Made by a program: the position numbers and the translations under genes
Source of the DNA: Alicyclobacillus sp. SP_1
GTDB taxonomy: Bacteria > Bacillota > Bacilli > Alicyclobacillales > Alicyclobacillaceae
NCBI RefSeq assembly: GCF_024706985.1
Contig: NZ_JAMCCX010000028.1
Location: 62,001 to 126,000, forward strand
Direction of reading: 5' to 3'
DNA: 64,000 bases
Shown: positions 60,417 to 64,000 of the stretch, one piece after another
Position numbering within the stretch: position 1 is the first letter of the stretch
How the letters are laid out: every line of letters begins with the position of its first letter
The notes under the pieces: model-generated
What the model was told of the DNA's origin: nothing
Seen by the model: the letters and a program-made list of their open reading frames with translations, nothing else
Database searches by the model: none

Positions 60417-61739
60417 TTATAGATGAAGTGACGGGAAAATGACGGTGAGCGCGTAGACGATGCCCGCTAAGGAGACGAAGACACCTACGCCAATTCCCAA
60501 GACGTTTAAGAACCAACCGTTGCGGTGTTCGCCCATCACCTCTTTATCGTTGACGAGGATGAGCAGGAATCCAATCGCAGGAGGCATGGTCAGTACGGCA
60601 ATTACGTTGACGATGATGACGACATATTCCAGTGGGAAGTGTGGTATGACGACCACTCCACCAGTGACAATCAACGTCAGAAACAGCATGCCGTAGAACG
60701 ATTTTGCTCCCTTGAATGAACTATTTAAGCTGTGCGTTTGTCGGCGAACTTCTCCATAAGCATAAGCGGATGATGTCGAGATGGTCGTCGCGGCAACGAG
60801 GCCTGCTTCCATAATGCCTAAGGCAAACATCGCGCCGCCCACGTGTCCGATGTAGGGAACGAGCGCTTGAGCGAATTGGGCTCCGCCAAACTGGCTGGCG
60901 TTCATGTGGTGAATGTACAGCGGCGCAGTCGCGATGACGGCTGCAATGGCCGTCAAAGCGGCCAGAATTGCCCCGATGCCAGTATCCAGCCTGCCCTGAA
61001 ACACATCTCGGATGGAGAGGCCTTTGTCGCTGACGGCTCCCTGTTGAAAGAACAACATCCACGGCGTGATGGTCGCTCCGATGTCGGACAGCAAGATGAT
61101 AATGGTGTTTGAACTGCTACCGCCGGGTAGTGGACTCCAAGTCAAAGTTGCGTGAGCAACTTCTCCCCAATTAGGGTGGGCCATAATGGCTAGTGGAATG
61201 AAGATGAGGTTAAAGGCGGCCAGCGCCATGACCATTCGCTCCCACGACCAGTACCTTCGGAAAGAATACGCACAACTGATGATGATGATAGCCCCAAGAA
61301 CGGCGGCCCAAGCCGGAATTCCGAAATATCCTGCGCCAGCGACCACGCCAACAAATTCTGTAACAAGTGTCATCAAGTTGGTGACCAAAAGGTCTCCCAT
61401 GGCAAAATTGCCCCAGAATCGGCCGAATCTGCGATAAATTAATTCCGCGTGACCGGCTTTTGATACAGCTCCCAGTCGAACGGTAATTTCTTGAGCGATG
61501 AATGCTAGAAAGAAAGTGAAAATGATAAACGGGATGAAGAAGCCTATGCCAAACTGAGATCCGGTCGCGGCGTAAGACAGCATCGACGGTGCGTCATTTT
61601 CCCCCAACATGACCAAAATCCCTGGTCCAATCAGTAACCAGAATAGCCACAGCCATCGACGGTTTCGACGGGCTTGAAGAACCTGCAGTCTGTCGGATGC
61701 GCGGGCTGCATCCTCACGGTCTGCTGCTTTCACTGACAT
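60417..61739 (-). CDS. Nramp-family metal transporter, atypical binding site
   Basis: A 440-aa, 11-TM Nramp homologue (GPGILVML start of TM1, AQEITVRLGAVSKAG in TM3). The canonical TM1 motif DPGN is replaced by GENDAPS (residues 46-52), and the TM6 MPH motif by ITPWM. Nramp relatives with altered TM1/TM6 motifs include the magnesium-transporting NRMT group, so the ion may not be manganese or iron. GGAGGTG favours the ATG at 61739 over the GTG at 61748. Divergent from hutU. Confidence 0.82.
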   Translation of the reverse strand: MSVKAADREDAARASDRLQVLQARRNRRWLWLFWLLIGPGILVMLGENDAPSMLSYAATGSQFGIGFFIPFIIFTFFLAFIAQEITVRLGAVSKAGHAELIYRRFGRFWGNFAMGDLLVTNLMTLVTEFVGVVAGAGYFGIPAWAAVLGAIIIISCAYSFRRYWSWERMVMALAAFNLIFIPLAIMAHPNWGEVAHATLTWSPLPGGSSSNTIIILLSDIGATITPWMLFFQQGAVSDKGLSIRDVFQGRLDTGIGAILAALTAIAAVIATAPLYIHHMNASQFGGAQFAQALVPYIGHVGGAMFALGIMEAGLVAATTISTSSAYAYGEVRRQTHSLNSSFKGAKSFYGMLFLTLIVTGGVVVIPHFPLEYVVIIVNVIAVLTMPPAIGFLLILVNDKEVMGEHRNGWFLNVLGIGVGVFVSLAGIVYALTVIFPSLHL

Positions 61740-62140
61740 GCTTGACACCTCCGAGAAGTCATCTTTAGGTTAGAGCCAGTTTGTTTGCCGAAGGAAACAT
61801 GATGGGCGCAGGTGCTCCTTATGGAAAAGACCCGTAACAAAGTGGAACCGTTTCGGTTGGGTACAGGCTTACGACAGGTATGATGTCACTAGGACGGACT
61901 AAAAGTGTTTCCCTGAGCCAACATCCGCTTTCATGGTATGCTCTTCGCTTCTCGACGTCAACTGGTCAAAGTGAAATTGTAAAAAGAAAATTTCTTGATG
62001 GCATTTCACCCCATGCTAGCCTGAATCGCACTCTATGGGGGACGGGTTTTGGAGTGATATACTGAGGAGAAGAGGTTGTCAATGACGTTGTCCACAAGAA
62101 GTTTCTGACCATTAGTATAAGGAAGAAGAGGTGTTGCTTT
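61740..62140. other. Divergent intergenic region Nramp-like/hutU
   Basis: About 400 bp. It contains a small hairpin AACCG-AAA-CGGTT on the minus strand in the leader of the transporter, and an extended -10 element TGATATACT at 62055-62063 for hutU. I could not fit an M-box or yybP-ykoY riboswitch to the transporter leader. A stretch matching known RNAs was not found. Confidence 0.45.
62055..62063 (+). promoter_or_regulatory. Extended -10 promoter element for hutU
   Basis: TGATATACT (TG-n-TATACT), with no clear -35 box, 78 bp before the hutU GTG. Confidence 0.4.
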
Positions 62141-63799
62141 GTGGCGGTAGCAAAAGTCATTCGAGCTTTGCGGGGAGTAGAGAAGCGTTGCAAAGGCTGG
62201 GAGCAGGAAGCGGCCATGCGGATGTTGATGAACAACTTGGACCCGGAAGTGGCTGAACGTCCTGATGATTTAGTGGTTTACGGTGGAAGTGGCAAAGCCG
62301 CTCGTAATTGGCCCGCGTTTGAGGCTTTGGTTCGGACGCTCGAGACCCTTGAAGATGACGAGACCATGCTTGTGCAGTCCGGCAAGCCAGTCGGCGTGTT
62401 CCGCACCCATCGAGAAGCACCTCGAGTGTTGATTGCAAATTCCCTGCTCGTCCCGCACTGGGCAACGTGGGAGAACTTTCGAGAGTATGAGCGAATGGGT
62501 TTGACCATGTTTGGTCAGATGACGGCAGGGTCGTGGATTTACATCGGATCGCAAGGGATTCTTCAAGGAACGTACGAAACGTTCGCTGAAGCAGCCGTTC
62601 AAGCGGGATTGCAGTCTCTTTCTGGCAAGTGGGTCGTCACGGCAGGCCTTGGCGGAATGGGAGGTGCTCAACCGTTGGCTGTCACTATGAACGGTGGGGC
62701 GGTCTTGGCTGTAGAAGTCGACGCCGAGCGGGCAAAGCGAAGGGTGGAGACGAAGTATTGCGACGAGATTGCCTATGACTTGAACGATGCACTAGCGCGT
62801 GTGCGCGGGGCTGCGGAGCGTGGGGAAGCAAAGAGTGTCGCCCTCATTGGAAACGTGGCCGATGTGCTGGCGGAGCTGGTGCGGCGTGGCATAACTCCTG
62901 ACTTTTTGACGGATCAGACGTCTGCGCACGACCCGCTGAATGGCTATGTCCCGACGGGTTACTCAGTGGAATCGGCGGCAGCACTGCGGTCGAGCGATGC
63001 AACTGCGTACGAGCGACTGTCCCGGCAAACCATCGCGCGGCATGTGGAGTCGATGTTGGAACTGAAGCGTCGCGGAGCTGTCGTTTTCGATTATGGCAAC
63101 AATCTTCGCCAAGTCGCGTTTGACGAAGGCGTCAAAGATGCGTTTGATTTCCCGGGTTTTGTGCCTGCTTACATCAGGCCTCTGTTTTGCGAAGGGAAAG
63201 GTCCGTTTCGATGGGCGGCATTGTCTGGAGACCCGGCGGATATTGCGAGGACAGACGATTTAGTGCTTGAGATGTTTCCGGAAAATGAGCGTTTGTGCCG
63301 CTGGATTCGATTGGCTCGAGAAAGAGTCCAATTTCAAGGATTGCCCGCGCGTATATGTTGGCTTGGCTACGGGGAACGTGCAAAATTCGGATTAGCACTC
63401 AATGAACTGGTGCGGACTGGAGAGATTTCTGCACCCATTGTCATTGGCAGAGACCATCTCGACACAGGGTCCGTTGCAAGTCCGAACCGAGAGACCGAGA
63501 GCATGAAAGATGGTAGCGATGCGATTGCGGATTGGCCCATTTTGAATGCGTTGGTGAATACAGCGGCTGGCGGAAGCTGGATTTCTGTACACCACGGTGG
63601 TGGAGTGGGAATTGGATTTTCTATTCATGCCGGGATGGTCGTCGTGGCGGATGGGTCCGAGATTGCTCGGAGAAAGCTGGAGCGGGTTTTGACAACAGAC
63701 CCAGGCATGGGCATCTTGCGCCATGCCGATGCTGGATATGAGACGGCCATTGCCACGGCGGAACGGACAAAACTGCGCATACCCATGCTGGAGGGCTGA
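62141..63799 (+). CDS. hutU: Urocanate hydratase
   Basis: A 552-aa urocanase, second enzyme of histidine degradation, converting urocanate to 4-imidazolone-5-propionate with NAD as catalytic electrophile. [15 protein letters not shown], the NAD-binding [34 protein letters not shown] and [15 protein letters not shown] are all conserved. GTG start with GAGGTG 7 nt upstream. Followed after 4 bp by hutI. Confidence 0.95.
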   Translation: MAVAKVIRALRGVEKRCKGWEQEAAMRMLMNNLDPEVAERPDDLVVYGGSGKAARNWPAFEALVRTLETLEDDETMLVQSGKPVGVFRTHREAPRVLIANSLLVPHWATWENFREYERMGLTMFGQMTAGSWIYIGSQGILQGTYETFAEAAVQAGLQSLSGKWVVTAGLGGMGGAQPLAVTMNGGAVLAVEVDAERAKRRVETKYCDEIAYDLNDALARVRGAAERGEAKSVALIGNVADVLAELVRRGITPDFLTDQTSAHDPLNGYVPTGYSVESAAALRSSDATAYERLSRQTIARHVESMLELKRRGAVVFDYGNNLRQVAFDEGVKDAFDFPGFVPAYIRPLFCEGKGPFRWAALSGDPADIARTDDLVLEMFPENERLCRWIRLARERVQFQGLPARICWLGYGERAKFGLALNELVRTGEISAPIVIGRDHLDTGSVASPNRETESMKDGSDAIADWPILNALVNTAAGGSWISVHHGGGVGIGFSIHAGMVVVADGSEIARRKLERVLTTDPGMGILRHADAGYETAIATAERTKLRIPMLEG

Positions 63800-63803
63800 G
63801 ACG

Positions 63804-64000
63804 TTGACGGTCACACTGTACAGCGGGATCAAACAATTGGCGACGATGCAAGGCGGGCCTTCGGGGCCGCTTTGCGGCAAAGCGATGCGAACCGCGCAAG
63901 TGATTTGCGACGGAGCTATCGCGGTCAAAGACGGACGGCTGGTGGCGGTGGGGGAGCGGCCTGACGTGGAGGCGGCACTGCCAGCGGATGTGAATCGTGT
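63804..64000 (+). CDS. hutI: Imidazolonepropionase, 5' part
   Basis: TTG 63804 after GGAGGG (8 nt) opens a frame that runs off the window. KQLATMQGG, PLCG and DGAIAVKDGRLVAVG match the N-terminus of HutI amidohydrolases, which open the imidazolone ring to formiminoglutamate. The position after hutU agrees. Only 65 codons are visible. Confidence 0.85.
   Translation, partial: MTVTLYSGIKQLATMQGGPSGPLCGKAMRTAQVICDGAIAVKDGRLVAVGERPDVEAALPADVNR

Noticed and set aside
61740-61900. M-box or yybP-ykoY riboswitch in the transporter leader
   Set aside because: I could not match the conserved core of either element; only a small unrelated hairpin is visible.
1-64000. CRISPR array, rRNA operon, prophage structural genes
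   Set aside because: No regularly spaced repeats, no 16S/23S/5S segments and no capsid, terminase or tail genes were seen.

Overview
The window looks like chromosomal DNA of a Gram-positive, spore-forming Firmicute, most likely a member of the Alicyclobacillaceae. This rests on gene content: MurT/GatD, a SpoIID-domain protein, the Bacillales families YwhD, YwfO, YuiD, YunC-like DUF1805 and YfmF/YfmH, strong AGGAGG-type ribosome binding sites, and frequent GTG and TTG starts. Most of it is housekeeping sequence. An accessory patch lies at about 39.1-48.3 kb.

Layout. 1-9 kb: YfmF/YfmH peptidases, TcdA, a DHA2 efflux pump, isocitrate lyase, a membrane-anchored metallo-beta-lactamase-fold enzyme and the thrC-thrB operon. 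9.6-14.9 kb: a co-directional acyl-CoA cluster (ligase, ACAD10/11-type kinase, two hotdog thioesterases, a dehydrogenase) with a YetF-like membrane protein inside it; the kinase suggests hydroxyacyl-CoA chemistry. 14.9-24.6 kb: cell envelope genes (murT-gatD, ftsW, rodA), fRMsr, a glycerophosphodiesterase, an aminotransferase and a secreted SpoIID-domain pair. 25.4-28.2 kb: ywhD, an Orn/Lys/Arg decarboxylase, bcp and a HesB/IscA protein, tightly packed. 28.4-38.9 kb: YwfO, DedA, a glycosyltransferase, an M42 peptidase, YuiD, a Nudix hydrolase, the korA-korB 2-oxoacid:ferredoxin oxidoreductase and a 3D-domain protein.

The most notable observation is in bcp. Its reading frame is intact apart from one in-frame TGA (27478-27480) exactly at the peroxidatic cysteine codon. 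The resolving cysteine is kept, and a possible bacterial SECIS-like hairpin lies just downstream. The natural reading is a selenocysteine-containing peroxiredoxin; a nonsense mutation or sequencing error is the alternative.

The second notable observation is a decayed integrated element in a tRNA-Lys gene. A 78-bp segment running from the anticodon loop through the tRNA terminator is repeated 2.7 kb downstream with 5 mismatches. Between the copies lie a lipoprotein gene, a frameshifted replication-relaxation gene and a toxin-antitoxin-like cassette whose PIN toxin is cut off at the right-hand repeat. An ISAs1-type transposase remnant sits on the left, and a GrpB pseudogene and two lipoproteins or transporters on the right.

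48.4-64 kb: a glycosyltransferase with an aldo/keto reductase, a YhfC-like protease, an old-yellow-enzyme family reductase divergent from a Gfo/Idh oxidoreductase, an MFS pump, an HPP protein, and an ammonium transporter with a near-perfect TnrA/GlnR box at the activating distance. Then come tRNA-Gly and tRNA-Ser, a run of minus-strand secreted and small membrane proteins ending in an atypical Nramp-family transporter, and the start of a histidine-degradation operon (hutU-hutI).
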